From positions 124,001 to 188,000 of the forward strand of contig CANLRB010000005.1 in NCBI GenBank assembly GCA_947493455.1: a DNA stretch of 64,000 nucleotides, read 5' to 3'. A program made the position numbers and the translations under genes. Shown in pieces: positions 9,930 through 18,181 of this stretch. Origin of the DNA: an uncultured Pseudoalteromonas sp. GTDB taxonomy: Bacteria > Pseudomonadota > Gammaproteobacteria > Enterobacterales > Alteromonadaceae. The notes under the pieces were generated by a model. That model had not been told where the DNA came from. It saw nothing but the letters and a program-made list of their open reading frames with translations, and did not search any database. Every line of letters begins with the position of its first letter. Within the stretch, counting starts at the first letter, position 1.

Positions 9930-9958
9930 AAGGTAAAATAGCAACACTATTTTACCTT
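9930..9958. terminator. Hairpin terminator between bamD and glnB
   Basis: A perfect 12-bp inverted repeat (AAGGTAAAATAG at 9930-9941, its complement at 9947-9958) has a 5-base loop. It lies between two converging genes. The stem is AT-rich and T-tracts are weak, so it may be an inefficient bidirectional terminator. Confidence 0.55.
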
Positions 9959-9980
9959 ATCATAACAACTCTTTACTCAA

Positions 9981-10343
<363 letters not shown>

Positions 10344-10473
10344 TTAATAAACAATATTGTATTACCTATAAAAATCTAAGCAAGCATGAACCACCTATTT
10401 CTGAATTGTATATTTCTTAATAATCTTAAATTACAATTAATATACGAATCAAATATAGCGATACATCAATTAG

Positions 10474-10504
10474 TTGTAGCTTAAGATGCTGAGAAAGTTA
10501 TAAT
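10474..10504 (+). promoter_or_regulatory. Candidate promoter of the first fimT-like gene
   Basis: A perfect TATAAT (10499-10504) lies 20 bases before the start codon. The best -35 candidate, TTGTAG at 10474-10479, has a long 19-base spacer, so the assignment is tentative. Confidence 0.4.
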
Positions 10505-10524
10505 CTAATAAGGAGGTATTGGAC

Positions 10525-11070
10525 ATGTATAAACAAAGCCAAGGGTTTACTTTATTAGAACTGATGATCGGACTGGCAATTTTCGGAATTATCGCAGCAA
10601 TTGCGATGCCAAGTCACAAAGATCAGCTAGAAGCAGACCGTACAATTAACTTTATCGAAGAGTTTAATCGAAATTTAAAGTTTGCACGTTCGACAGCGAC
10701 AACCAGCGATGCACTCGTAATTGTTTGCCCACTTATTTCAAGCTCAAGCGATGGCGCTTGCCAGACAAACTGGACGACCAATTCAATTGTCGCTTTTGTC
10801 GATTTAAACGCTAATGGAACATTTGACTCTGCAACAGATACCGTACTAAGAGAGATGAGCAAGCCTTTCTCAAAAGACTTGGTACAGCGCTCTAGCGGCA
10901 GCTCATCAATTGTATTTGATGCACAAGGGCGAGTATCGGAACAAAGCACCTTTGTTATCTGTGCTAACAAAGAAAATAATAATACTGCAGCCCTGTCGAT
11001 TAGCGCATCCGGAAATAGCTGGGTGTTAGGTAGAAACGTACAAAACTGCACTATTTCGACCACAGTTTAA
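10525..11070 (+). CDS. fimT: FimT/GspH-family type IV prepilin-like protein
   Basis: This 181-residue protein opens with a class III prepilin leader cut by PilD: QGFTLLELMIGLAIFGI, with cleavage after Gly and Glu at +5, followed by the hydrophobic alpha-1 helix. The body fits the GspH/FimT family (RTINFIEEFNRNLKFARSTATTSDALVIVCPL; paired Cys residues). FimT and FimU are minor pilins that help start pilus assembly, and FimT has been linked to DNA uptake. A strong AGGAGGT at 10511-10517 lies 7 bases before the ATG at 10525. The longer TTG frame at 10519 sits almost on that site, so I reject it. It runs toward the pilVWXY1E operon on the opposite strand. Confidence 0.8.
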   Translation: MYKQSQGFTLLELMIGLAIFGIIAAIAMPSHKDQLEADRTINFIEEFNRNLKFARSTATTSDALVIVCPLISSSSDGACQTNWTTNSIVAFVDLNANGTFDSATDTVLREMSKPFSKDLVQRSSGSSSIVFDAQGRVSEQSTFVICANKENNNTAALSISASGNSWVLGRNVQNCTISTTV

Positions 11071-11117
11071 TAATCAGTTAAACACGTAATTCCCCAACAA
11101 ACTTTGTAATAACAACA

Positions 11118-11144
11118 TGACGAAGCTTTAAAAAGGCTTCGTCA
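11118..11144. terminator. Hairpin after the first fimT-like gene
   Basis: A perfect 9-bp inverted repeat (TGACGAAGC / GCTTCGTCA) with a 9-base loop lies 48 bases beyond the fimT stop and before the second prepilin gene. No T-tract follows, so it may be a weak terminator or a processing hairpin. Confidence 0.4.
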
Positions 11145-11212
11145 AAATCAACCTTTTATCAATCGTCACCTTTATCACTCACTGTCTAGTATCAAGATAT
11201 CTAAATATAACT

Positions 11213-11755
11213 TTGGTACATCGTATGCCGCATCATAATCAAGGCACGTCTTTAACTGAATTACTTATATGTATTTTTATCTTACTCGTCACCTGTGGTA
11301 TTAGCATGCCTAATTATGCCGAAATAATTGCGAAATCGCGCATCGACACACATTTATCTAAATATGAAAAGGCACTTATGCTAGGCAGGTTGACTGCAAT
11401 TGATCAACAAACTTTCGTGACAATTTGCCCGCTCGTAGACGGTGCTTGCGCTCAGCAATGGAAAAACAATGTGTTTCTTTTTAAAGACCATAATGGCAAT
11501 AAAAAGTTAGACGAAAGCGACGTTATTCTTATTGAGCTCGATGCCGTATTTGCGAACGATGAGTTTTCATATCCGCGGGACGCAATAACATATAGAGGTG
11601 ATGGCAGTATCGCATTTATGCAATCAGGCAGTTTTATCTATTGTATAGAGCAATTCCCCCATTTAAACGGAAATCGATTAAGTGTAAGCCAAGTTGGCCG
11701 TGTTCGTATACGAGATACAAAAAAATGCGTAAAAGAAGAAAAGAAAGAGGAGTAA
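11213..11755 (+). CDS. Second FimT/GspH-like prepilin
   Basis: This protein of about 180 residues has a divergent prepilin leader, NQGTSLTELLICIFILL. Cleavage after Gly puts Thr at +1 and Glu at +5, so PilD processing is still plausible. As in the gene before it, a conserved VTICPLVDGACAQQW segment and a second Cys near the end (KCVK) suggest a disulfide, and the two are probably paralogues. The C-terminus is very basic and acidic in runs (KKCVKEEKKEE). The listed start is a TTG; an ATG at 11225 (MPHHNQG) is equally possible because neither has a clear ribosome binding site. It may fill the FimU/GspH-like role of the pilus priming complex; that is inference. Confidence 0.65.
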   Translation: MVHRMPHHNQGTSLTELLICIFILLVTCGISMPNYAEIIAKSRIDTHLSKYEKALMLGRLTAIDQQTFVTICPLVDGACAQQWKNNVFLFKDHNGNKKLDESDVILIELDAVFANDEFSYPRDAITYRGDGSIAFMQSGSFIYCIEQFPHLNGNRLSVSQVGRVRIRDTKKCVKEEKKEE

Positions 11756-11781
11756 AGGAAAGTACAGCGGTACTATCCTTT
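11754..11781. terminator. Bidirectional hairpin between the second prepilin gene and pilE
   Basis: An 11-bp inverted repeat with one mismatch (AAAGGAAAGTA at 11754-11764, TACTATCCTTT at 11771-11781) has a 6-base loop. It lies between two converging genes and has a short T-run on the plus strand. Confidence 0.5.
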
Positions 11782-11802
11782 ACAAATGAAATACCAAAAA
11801 GT

Positions 11803-12213
11803 TTAACGCCCCCAGCACTCAGTGGTGCTCCCACCACCTGTTGATAGCCGCGCACCAGTTTCATTCGTCGACAATGTTGTGCAATCCGTATCCTTAGTCG
11901 CGGGATAATCAGCGGGGGTGGCAGTCACAGTAAAACCATCACCACCAGATGTAAGCGCTATACTTAGAGTATAAACGCCACCTTCTGTTGACGTAGAAGA
12001 CAAGCCAAGCGCCGAGTATGTCGCTGTATAGGTATGATTGTCTGCAAAGAACTGCTCCTGTCGATTGGCAACATCAAGTAATGCAGCCATCGCTTCTGAG
12101 CGAGCCGATTTGATAATATGATCGGTATAACTTGGGTAGGCGATAGCAACGAGTATGCCTACAATTCCAACAGCAATCATCATTTCAATTAACGTAAAGC
12201 CTTTCATTTTCAT
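11803..12213 (-). CDS. pilE: Type IV pilin PilE (minor pilin)
   Basis: This 136-residue protein has a classic type IVa leader (KMKGFTLIEMMIAVGIVGILVAIAYPSY), a very short basic leader peptide, Phe at +1 and Glu at +5. The C-terminal region has two Cys residues (TDCTTL and TECWGR) that probably form the pilin D-region disulfide loop. It is the last gene of the leftward operon and starts 3 bases after pilY1 ends, matching the order pilVWXY1(Y2)E in Pseudomonas aeruginosa. It is most likely a minor pilin of the priming complex, not the major pilin, which should be encoded elsewhere with pilBCD. Confidence 0.88.
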   Translation of the reverse strand: MKMKGFTLIEMMIAVGIVGILVAIAYPSYTDHIIKSARSEAMAALLDVANRQEQFFADNHTYTATYSALGLSSTSTEGGVYTLSIALTSGGDGFTVTATPADYPATKDTDCTTLSTNETGARLSTGGGSTTECWGR

Positions 12214-12216
12214 TGT

Positions 12217-15200
12217 TTAGTTTACCTTATTTGATTCTTCACGGAATATATAACTACGGTGTGTTTTGAAGCCTGCAAAACTACCAATTAAATCGAGAGT
12301 GCCATCGCCATCTTTATCGCGCGGTACAGCGCTATCTTCAATTGATTTTGCTTTAATTACGCCGCTTTGTTCACCACCTCCAATACCTATTAGCAAGAAC
12401 TGAGAATCACCATCGGCGTTATTATTAAATACCATTTGAGGAGTCGGAGGAATACGGTCGCCAGCATCAATTTTCAGCGTGTCGTAAACTTTAACGCCAT
12501 AATGTAAATGAAATGCATAAATACTTCCTGTACCGCCACTTAAAGAACATTGATTCGCAGATGCATCAGGCGATGGTGTAAACGTTGGAAAATAAGCAAC
12601 ACCACCGATAATAGCAGGCTTCGCCAACGCTTTTTCCGCTGTTGCTAACGAATATTTCCAACCATTAAAGCCGCCATATTCGGCTTCTTTCTTGGCAAAT
12701 GCAGCGGCATCTGTCAGCAATGAACCAAACGTTGTTTCATCCATGTCCATTAATTTATCTTGCGTAATTTTTGCCGGTACACTCGAAACATCATCAAACG
12801 ATTTAGTAATCACGTTTTCATCACGGATCATATATAAAAAGTTTGCGGCTTCTGTATCAGACGGTTTAGCTCGGTTACCACTGCCAATCACAACTGCTTC
12901 GTAAGGCGTTTCTTGACGCGTAATCGAGGTGACAGTGCCATTAGCATCTGTTCTATCCGTCGTTGTCACTCTACTAAAGTAAGTTCGTGCAACTTCTGGT
13001 TGATAGAAGAATCGGCGATCAGTTGCTTTGGTCGCACCGCCTAAATAGGCAAGCTCAAATACAGTCCAAGGATCATCTGATGATTGAGGATCACTGCCAG
13101 GCATATCTACTCGCCAGACACTGCCGTTTGTATCTGCAGCATAAAGTCTATCTGTATAACCATCATAGTCACTATCAAGTACTGCAATACTGCCAGGAAC
13201 ACTATGTTTACCTGGGAAGTTAGTATTAGTGCCACCCGTTGCTCCAGGAGAAAGGCTCCAAACCAACGTACCTGTTTCGGCATCTACAATATAAATTGCG
13301 TTGCCCATTGAATCGTCAGTTTTCGCAATGTTATCTTTACCTTTGTCGTAACCGCCACCAAATACGAGTAACGGTTTATCTTTGTAACCGTCTACATCAA
13401 TAAAGGTCACTGTGGGTTCTGAGAAGGTAAACCCTAGGTTACTCATTCCACTTGATGATGGCGTAATCGGGTTTGCCCATAACAAGGTTGGTGAAGACGG
13501 TGTTGTGATATCAAAGGCGTAATATGAGCGACCACCGCGGCGCATACCAAAGAATGCCCAAACTTTATCACCAGTATCAACAACGCCATTACCATCTGCG
13601 TCATCAAAATAAATAGTTGGTGTTAAATCCATACCATAAACTTTCGTTTCAGCGGTGTTTTCTTTTAGCGGTTTAATAATTGGGTACAATTCATACGGGA
13701 TAAACGCCCACATTTCTTTTACCGTATTACCACTGTCTTTAAACATATGCACATAACCCGCATTTGTGCCAAATAGGAGATAAGTTGCACCATCACCATA
13801 GTTGATTGCTGCAGGTTTTGAGTGCAGCGGATCACCAAGAATATCTGTCCGCTTCACTGTGCTACCTGTTTCCGCCGTTTTTTCGATGTCGATACCACGA
13901 CTCCAATTGATATAATCAAGTGTTTGCGCTTTTGCAATTCCCATATGGGTGGCAAGGGCTGCATTTGTGCCGCCAGCACCTATTTTTGCATTAGTTTTAT
14001 TAAACTTAGGCATCGGTGTGCCTGTGCCCACATCAGTATATACTTTGCTAAAGCTACGCGAGCTTAAATGCAAATTAACACCGCCTTTGGCAACTACATT
14101 GCCATCAGGTAATTCATCGGTCGGTAACCAAAAAGTTTTGGCATTCTCAACAATCGCACCGCCCGAATCAATCGCATCGGCTTTATCCAAGTCAACCACC
14201 TTATCGCCAACCAATTGCAACTTTTTAACATTACCTGGCCAGCGCGCGCTGGTTTTAGGGTAGAACATGGCATAATAAACAGAGTCAAGTGATTGGGTAC
14301 GGTCACTTTGGCTACTTGCAACAGACGGAGACGTAAAGGTATCATTAACTTCACGAATTTTTTCAAGCGTTTTCTTTAATGCCGTTGATAGCGCAGTCGC
14401 GTCTTCCGCCGGTAAATAAGTACCAAGACCTTGCTTTGCTGCTTCCTCCAATAACGCTTTACCTTGCGTCGACATACCTGTACCAAATGCAATGGTATAG
14501 GTGCGTGCTGTTTCCTCAACAGCCGGAGTCGCCGCATACAAGTCATTATTTGCCATATATTTGGCAAGTCCATGCAAATAGTTTTCATATCCTTGATAAG
14601 TAGCTATCGATGTCGGTTGGTCGTTTGCTGGAAAAAGGGCTTTGATTTCGTCATTAACGCCAGTGTCACTTGTCGGATCACCATCTGTCATCATAATCAC
14701 ATTGATTGTATTGTCACAACGTAAAATCGCTGTTCCGTCAACATCAGTTTCGGGTGTAAACGCAGCCGTATAACTAGAGCCATTGTCAACACTGGTATCA
14801 CGCCATGACGAAGAAACATTATCGCCATACTTCATATTACCGCCTGATAAATACAAATACGTTTCATACGCTGTTTCAGACAATGGCGTCGAACCATCTG
14901 CTACAATGGCATTTATTTTACTTTTGATTGTTGCATGTGCAGTACCTAAAGCCGAAAGCACATAACCGCCACTGCCACTACTGTTTCTAAAACGCATCAA
15001 ACCAAAGTCAATATCTGGGCTACTATCAATTAAATCGATAATCGCCGTTTTTGCTACACTTAAGCGACTGTCTGAACACTCGATGTATTGATTTTCGTCA
15101 TCGTCATAACCACATGATGAACCATCAGCAACACTCCACATCATACTGCCCGATGTATCAAACAGAATCATCACGCGCGGAGTTTCCGTATTTTGAACAT

Positions 15201-15321
15201 TGTGCTTCACATATAATTCAATATCGCCGCCTAAGTCATTTACGACTGCAGCGCTTGCCGGTACCGACATTAACATCGCCGCTAGATAACTTAGCTTGCG
15301 ATTAAATAATTTTCTAAACAT
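12217..15321 (-). CDS. pilY1: Type IV pilus tip adhesin/assembly factor PilY1
   Basis: This 1034-residue protein has a signal peptide (about 1-25, ending ASA). A von Willebrand A-like domain (about 48-330) keeps the metal-ion adhesion site DTSGSM at residues 55-60. The C-terminal PilY1/PilC beta-propeller domain (about 490-870) includes several calcium-loop-like sequences (DADGNGVVD, DSDYDGYTDRLYAAD). Another Asp-rich loop lies near the C-terminus (DKDGDGTLD). In P. aeruginosa, PilY1 sits at the pilus tip, promotes pilus extension, binds calcium and acts in surface sensing. The DSDYDGYTD loop lies where the known calcium site of PilY1 is expected. It lies between pilX and pilE in one operon. 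Confidence 0.93.
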   Translation of the reverse strand: MFRKLFNRKLSYLAAMLMSVPASAAVVNDLGGDIELYVKHNVQNTETPRVMILFDTSGSMMWSVADGSSCGYDDDENQYIECSDSRLSVAKTAIIDLIDSSPDIDFGLMRFRNSSGSGGYVLSALGTAHATIKSKINAIVADGSTPLSETAYETYLYLSGGNMKYGDNVSSSWRDTSVDNGSSYTAAFTPETDVDGTAILRCDNTINVIMMTDGDPTSDTGVNDEIKALFPANDQPTSIATYQGYENYLHGLAKYMANNDLYAATPAVEETARTYTIAFGTGMSTQGKALLEEAAKQGLGTYLPAEDATALSTALKKTLEKIREVNDTFTSPSVASSQSDRTQSLDSVYYAMFYPKTSARWPGNVKKLQLVGDKVVDLDKADAIDSGGAIVENAKTFWLPTDELPDGNVVAKGGVNLHLSSRSFSKVYTDVGTGTPMPKFNKTNAKIGAGGTNAALATHMGIAKAQTLDYINWSRGIDIEKTAETGSTVKRTDILGDPLHSKPAAINYGDGATYLLFGTNAGYVHMFKDSGNTVKEMWAFIPYELYPIIKPLKENTAETKVYGMDLTPTIYFDDADGNGVVDTGDKVWAFFGMRRGGRSYYAFDITTPSSPTLLWANPITPSSSGMSNLGFTFSEPTVTFIDVDGYKDKPLLVFGGGYDKGKDNIAKTDDSMGNAIYIVDAETGTLVWSLSPGATGGTNTNFPGKHSVPGSIAVLDSDYDGYTDRLYAADTNGSVWRVDMPGSDPQSSDDPWTVFELAYLGGATKATDRRFFYQPEVARTYFSRVTTTDRTDANGTVTSITRQETPYEAVVIGSGNRAKPSDTEAANFLYMIRDENVITKSFDDVSSVPAKITQDKLMDMDETTFGSLLTDAAAFAKKEAEYGGFNGWKYSLATAEKALAKPAIIGGVAYFPTFTPSPDASANQCSLSGGTGSIYAFHLHYGVKVYDTLKIDAGDRIPPTPQMVFNNNADGDSQFLLIGIGGGEQSGVIKAKSIEDSAVPRDKDGDGTLDLIGSFAGFKTHRSYIFREESNKVN

Positions 15322-15368
15322 AGTTATATCCTTATTTGGACATTAAATTTGTATTCGCGCTAAATAAC

Positions 15369-15839
15369 CTAATTATCAATTAGCTCTTGCTGAATTCCGG
15401 TATTTATAACCATCTCATGGCGATCTTGCTTACCATAATTATGCGTTGTTCTAATATTGAGGTAGTTACATTTAATGCCTTTGGTTACGGCAAACTTAGG
15501 CGGACATTCCAGCATTTCCACTTTAGCATTTGTATTTAGTCGAGAAAGCATGACCTTTGAGTTTACATTAGGTGAAATATCAAGCCCAGCCGCCCCGGCA
15601 AACTGCCCTCTTTTATACAAAAAGCGGTTATTACCGTTGGCCGCAATTTCAGTTTGAATCGCTCGTTCTGAATCGCCTTTGGCATTAGCTTCTGCGTTAT
15701 ACGCTTGTTGGCTCGCAACCACCATTTTAGTGTCAATAGAACTTGTCGTCATAACTGTGACTGCAATACCGGTCACTAGCAATACCATAATTAAAGCCGA
15801 CACCAATACGATGCCGTTTTGGCGTTTTAAATTGACCAT
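15369..15839 (-). CDS. pilX: Type IV pilus minor pilin PilX
   Basis: This 156-residue protein starts with a basic leader then QNGIVLVSALIMVLLVTGIAVTVM, the PilX/GspK type of prepilin helix. After cleavage following Gly the +5 residue is Ser, not Glu, a departure from the usual pilin rule that also occurs in the tip-type minor pseudopilin GspK. The next segment (about 45-55, SQQAYNAEANAKGDSERAI) fits the PilX N-terminal family. Its start overlaps the end of pilW by 13 bases, suggesting coupled translation. Position in the pilVWXY1E operon supports the name. Confidence 0.82.
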   Translation of the reverse strand: MVNLKRQNGIVLVSALIMVLLVTGIAVTVMTTSSIDTKMVVASQQAYNAEANAKGDSERAIQTEIAANGNNRFLYKRGQFAGAAGLDISPNVNSKVMLSRLNTNAKVEMLECPPKFAVTKGIKCNYLNIRTTHNYGKQDRHEMVINTGIQQELIDN

Positions 15840-16816
15840 TTATCGTCTCCCACATTCATTACGCGTACAGTTGATACAAATAACTTGCGACGGTATTTAT
15901 CTTCTTTACTAATCTCTCGTTTGGTCGACGCCGTATTACCGCCTAATGTAAATTTTTGAATGCGTGCATCGCCATTTTTGTCTTCTTCAAGCGTTCTAAC
16001 CAAGACAAAAATTTGCACTGTTGAAATAACTGAGGTTTGCTGCTCCCAATCAATTGCCGTCATTTGGTCGGCTGTACGATAGGTGTCAATCTTACTATCC
16101 CCATTATCATCCAATCCGTAAACAAAACGAATATTTTCGACCCCCTCCATCACAGACTCCGTTTTCATACCCGTCGAGGTAAGGCGCTTTCGCATTAAGG
16201 TTGGAACAACAACGTTTTTTCCATTAATTTGATAAGTCTGATCAGCAACATAGTATGCATTGTGAATATATTCCCACACCTTTGTGTTACCTGTCGCAGC
16301 AATAGGCGCACCAGTGCCGGTTTGGATTAAGCCCGATTGTGTTTCTGCTACAAAGTAAAAGCGATTTGAATTAGTATTTACCAAAGTGGCATCGAGCCCA
16401 TTAACACGTTTTATTTGAATTACGTCGCTATCATTTACCGCTCCTGAAATACAACCTAGCGCCGTACCTGAATCAACCGTTTCACCGTAAATTACTTTAT
16501 ACGTCGAAGTAGACACTTGTGGAAATGTTGCATTGTTGTCGCCTTGGCTACAATCAGGCGCAGGGTTAGCAGGCACACTAGTTAACGTGTTTCGTGTAGG
16601 AATACTCGCATAGTTCCCCCAAAAACCTGCCATTTCAATGTCTCTTTTAAGTACATCCATTGCAAGCCGACCAGCTTCTTGTAACTCTCCAATATCTTGT
16701 GTGTCTTCGTTGGTTATTTTCATACCCATATAGGTGAATGTAACGCCACCAAGAATAAATGCGCCCATAAACAGCGCAATCATTAACTCTATAAATGTAA
16801 ATCCTGCTTGTTTCAT
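15827..16816 (-). CDS. pilW: Type IV pilus minor pilin PilW
   Basis: This 329-residue protein has the prepilin leader KQAGFTFIELMIALFMGAFILGGVTFTYMG (cleavage after Gly, Glu at +5). It then continues into a large globular domain, with Cys residues in the middle (APDCSQ, LGCIS) and a VRTLEEDKNG segment near the end. Size and position fit PilW, a minor pilin of the tip/priming complex with PilV, PilX and PilY1. It starts 1 base after pilV ends and overlaps pilX. Confidence 0.86.
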   Translation of the reverse strand: MKQAGFTFIELMIALFMGAFILGGVTFTYMGMKITNEDTQDIGELQEAGRLAMDVLKRDIEMAGFWGNYASIPTRNTLTSVPANPAPDCSQGDNNATFPQVSTSTYKVIYGETVDSGTALGCISGAVNDSDVIQIKRVNGLDATLVNTNSNRFYFVAETQSGLIQTGTGAPIAATGNTKVWEYIHNAYYVADQTYQINGKNVVVPTLMRKRLTSTGMKTESVMEGVENIRFVYGLDDNGDSKIDTYRTADQMTAIDWEQQTSVISTVQIFVLVRTLEEDKNGDARIQKFTLGGNTASTKREISKEDKYRRKLFVSTVRVMNVGDDKWSI

Positions 16817-16817
16817 T

Positions 16818-17378
16818 TTAAGCCCTTAATAGAATATAACCGTCAACAACCACCATACGGCGCTTGTTATCCGCCGTACCACATGAACGAGCAGCATTAT
16901 CGGCAGTTTGGACTAACTTCTCTCGTCCTTCCCATGAGACAATCACTTCAACCGTCACATCAACCGGTGCACCTCCTGATGTTGAAACAACAGTCGGTGT
17001 AATACACACAGTGGCATTCGCTAGTGAACCAGTCGAGTCGGCAATACGCACTGCTTTAGTCCACTCTTCAATATCATATGCGGCCATTTGAGCCGAGGAA
17101 CACACGCTAGACAAGCAACTTGCAGGGTTTGATAATGCGGTATCGCTGGTAAAGGTCGTTGTATAATTATTAACGATGGTGGTCGTATCATTTGCCCGGA
17201 TCCGTTCGATAATATCATTCGCCAGTGCCAATGCTGAGCTTCGCTGTACTGCATCATAACTAGCCTGTTTAGCTTTTACTTGCAAACCCACTGCACCGAG
17301 CAAGCCAACCGCTAAAACGAAAAATGCGATCAGTACTTCGACTAATGTAAAGCCATTATTTTTTGTAATTGATTTCAT
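16818..17378 (-). CDS. pilV: Type IV pilus minor pilin PilV
   Basis: This 186-residue protein has the PilV/GspI-type leader (NNGFTLVEVLIAFFVLAVGLLGAVGLQ). The VEVLIA and AVGLLG motifs with Glu at +5 are typical of this subfamily. It is the first gene of the five-gene leftward operon. Three or four Cys residues lie in the globular part (SCLSSVCSS, CITP, SCGTA). Its 104-base upstream gap carries AlgR/LytTR-like repeats and separates it from the response regulator gene. Confidence 0.88.
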   Translation of the reverse strand: MKSITKNNGFTLVEVLIAFFVLAVGLLGAVGLQVKAKQASYDAVQRSSALALANDIIERIRANDTTTIVNNYTTTFTSDTALSNPASCLSSVCSSAQMAAYDIEEWTKAVRIADSTGSLANATVCITPTVVSTSGGAPVDVTVEVIVSWEGREKLVQTADNAARSCGTADNKRRMVVVDGYILLRA

Positions 17379-17390
17379 GGTGACTTTTCG

Positions 17391-17414
17391 TGTTAATTTA
17401 ACCTAGTTAACACA
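17391..17414. repeat. Inverted repeat before pilV
   Basis: GTGTTAA and TTAACAC form a perfect 7-bp inverted repeat with a 10-base spacer, 13 bases upstream of the pilV start. It may be an operator or a leader hairpin; nothing further can be said. Confidence 0.35.
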
Positions 17415-17449
17415 TTAAATTGATTGAATTCAAAAACAAGTCAATTTGT

Positions 17450-17478
17450 ACTAAACGGTCATAAATTCCGACAAACGG
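17450..17478 (-). promoter_or_regulatory. Tandem AlgR/LytTR-like binding repeats upstream of pilV
   Basis: Read toward pilV, CCGTTTGTC (17478-17470) and CCGTTTAGT (17458-17450) are direct repeats starting 20 bases apart, about two helical turns. The known AlgR site core is CCGTTCGTC, and the first repeat differs from it at one base. LytTR regulators bind such paired direct repeats. The site lies 70-100 bases upstream of the pilV start and just past the stop codon of the LytTR regulator gene. Confidence 0.55.
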
Positions 17479-17482
17479 TTTT

Positions 17483-18181
17483 TTATAGCAGGGTTTTGAT
17501 GACTTTCCATTGACGGCGGCTGACTTCTAAAGGACGGCCACAATTTCGAAGATAAATAAAATGGGTGCCGTTACGACATTCGCTCGAACGAATAAAATCT
17601 CTATTAATCAATGTATTGCGATGAATGCGGATAAATTGATGGGCGTAATTCAACTCGAGCTGCTTGAGACTTGTTTCTATCAGAGCTTCGCCTGTTTGAT
17701 ATACGACTTTGACATATTTGTCATCCGCGCTTAAATACGAGATGTCGGTGATCGGAATTTTTATTTTGTTGCCAGCGAAATGGCACAGTAAAGATTCTTC
17801 CTTGTGCGCTTCTAACTGTGCTCGCGTAAACTGCCCTAACTTTTCTATGGTTACCGCTAATGCATCAGGTTCGATCGGTTTAAGAAGGTAGCCTTGGGGT
17901 ATCGTTTCAAATGCTGCGAGCGCATGTTCTGCATGCGCTGTGGTAAAAATAATCGCAGGCGGTACGCTGCGTTGCTTTAATTTTTTAGCAACAGACAAAC
18001 CATCGAGTCCCGGCATATTGATATCTAAAAACACCACATCGGACTGGTGTTTTTCACTTAATGCAATTGCCGATTCACCGTTATCAGCCTCTATAACTTG
18101 GTTAAAAAACGGATAATCTCGCAATAACCTTAACAAACGCGCACGAGCCATCGGTTCATCATCTACTACTAACGCTTTCAT
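17483..18181 (-). CDS. LytTR-family response regulator (AlgR-like)
   Basis: This 232-residue protein has an N-terminal receiver domain (about 1-120) with the acidic pocket VVDDEP, phospho-acceptor Asp53 in FLDINMPG, a conserved Thr (FTTAH) and Lys (LLKPIE). A C-terminal LytTR DNA-binding domain follows (about 130-230; YVKVVYQTGEALIETSLKQLE, FIRIHRNTLIN). Its start overlaps the kinase stop by 4 bases, so they form one unit. In P. aeruginosa the homologous AlgR controls the fimU-pilVWXY1Y2E operon. Here the same operon lies directly downstream, so control of minor pilins is the likely role, though other targets are possible. Confidence 0.88.
   Translation of the reverse strand: MKALVVDDEPMARARLLRLLRDYPFFNQVIEADNGESAIALSEKHQSDVVFLDINMPGLDGLSVAKKLKQRSVPPAIIFTTAHAEHALAAFETIPQGYLLKPIEPDALAVTIEKLGQFTRAQLEAHKEESLLCHFAGNKIKIPITDISYLSADDKYVKVVYQTGEALIETSLKQLELNYAHQFIRIHRNTLINRDFIRSSECRNGTHFIYLRNCGRPLEVSRRQWKVIKTLL

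Noticed and set aside
12692-14724. Several 60-100 residue plus-strand frames in the pilY1 region
   Set aside because: All are shadows of pilY1.
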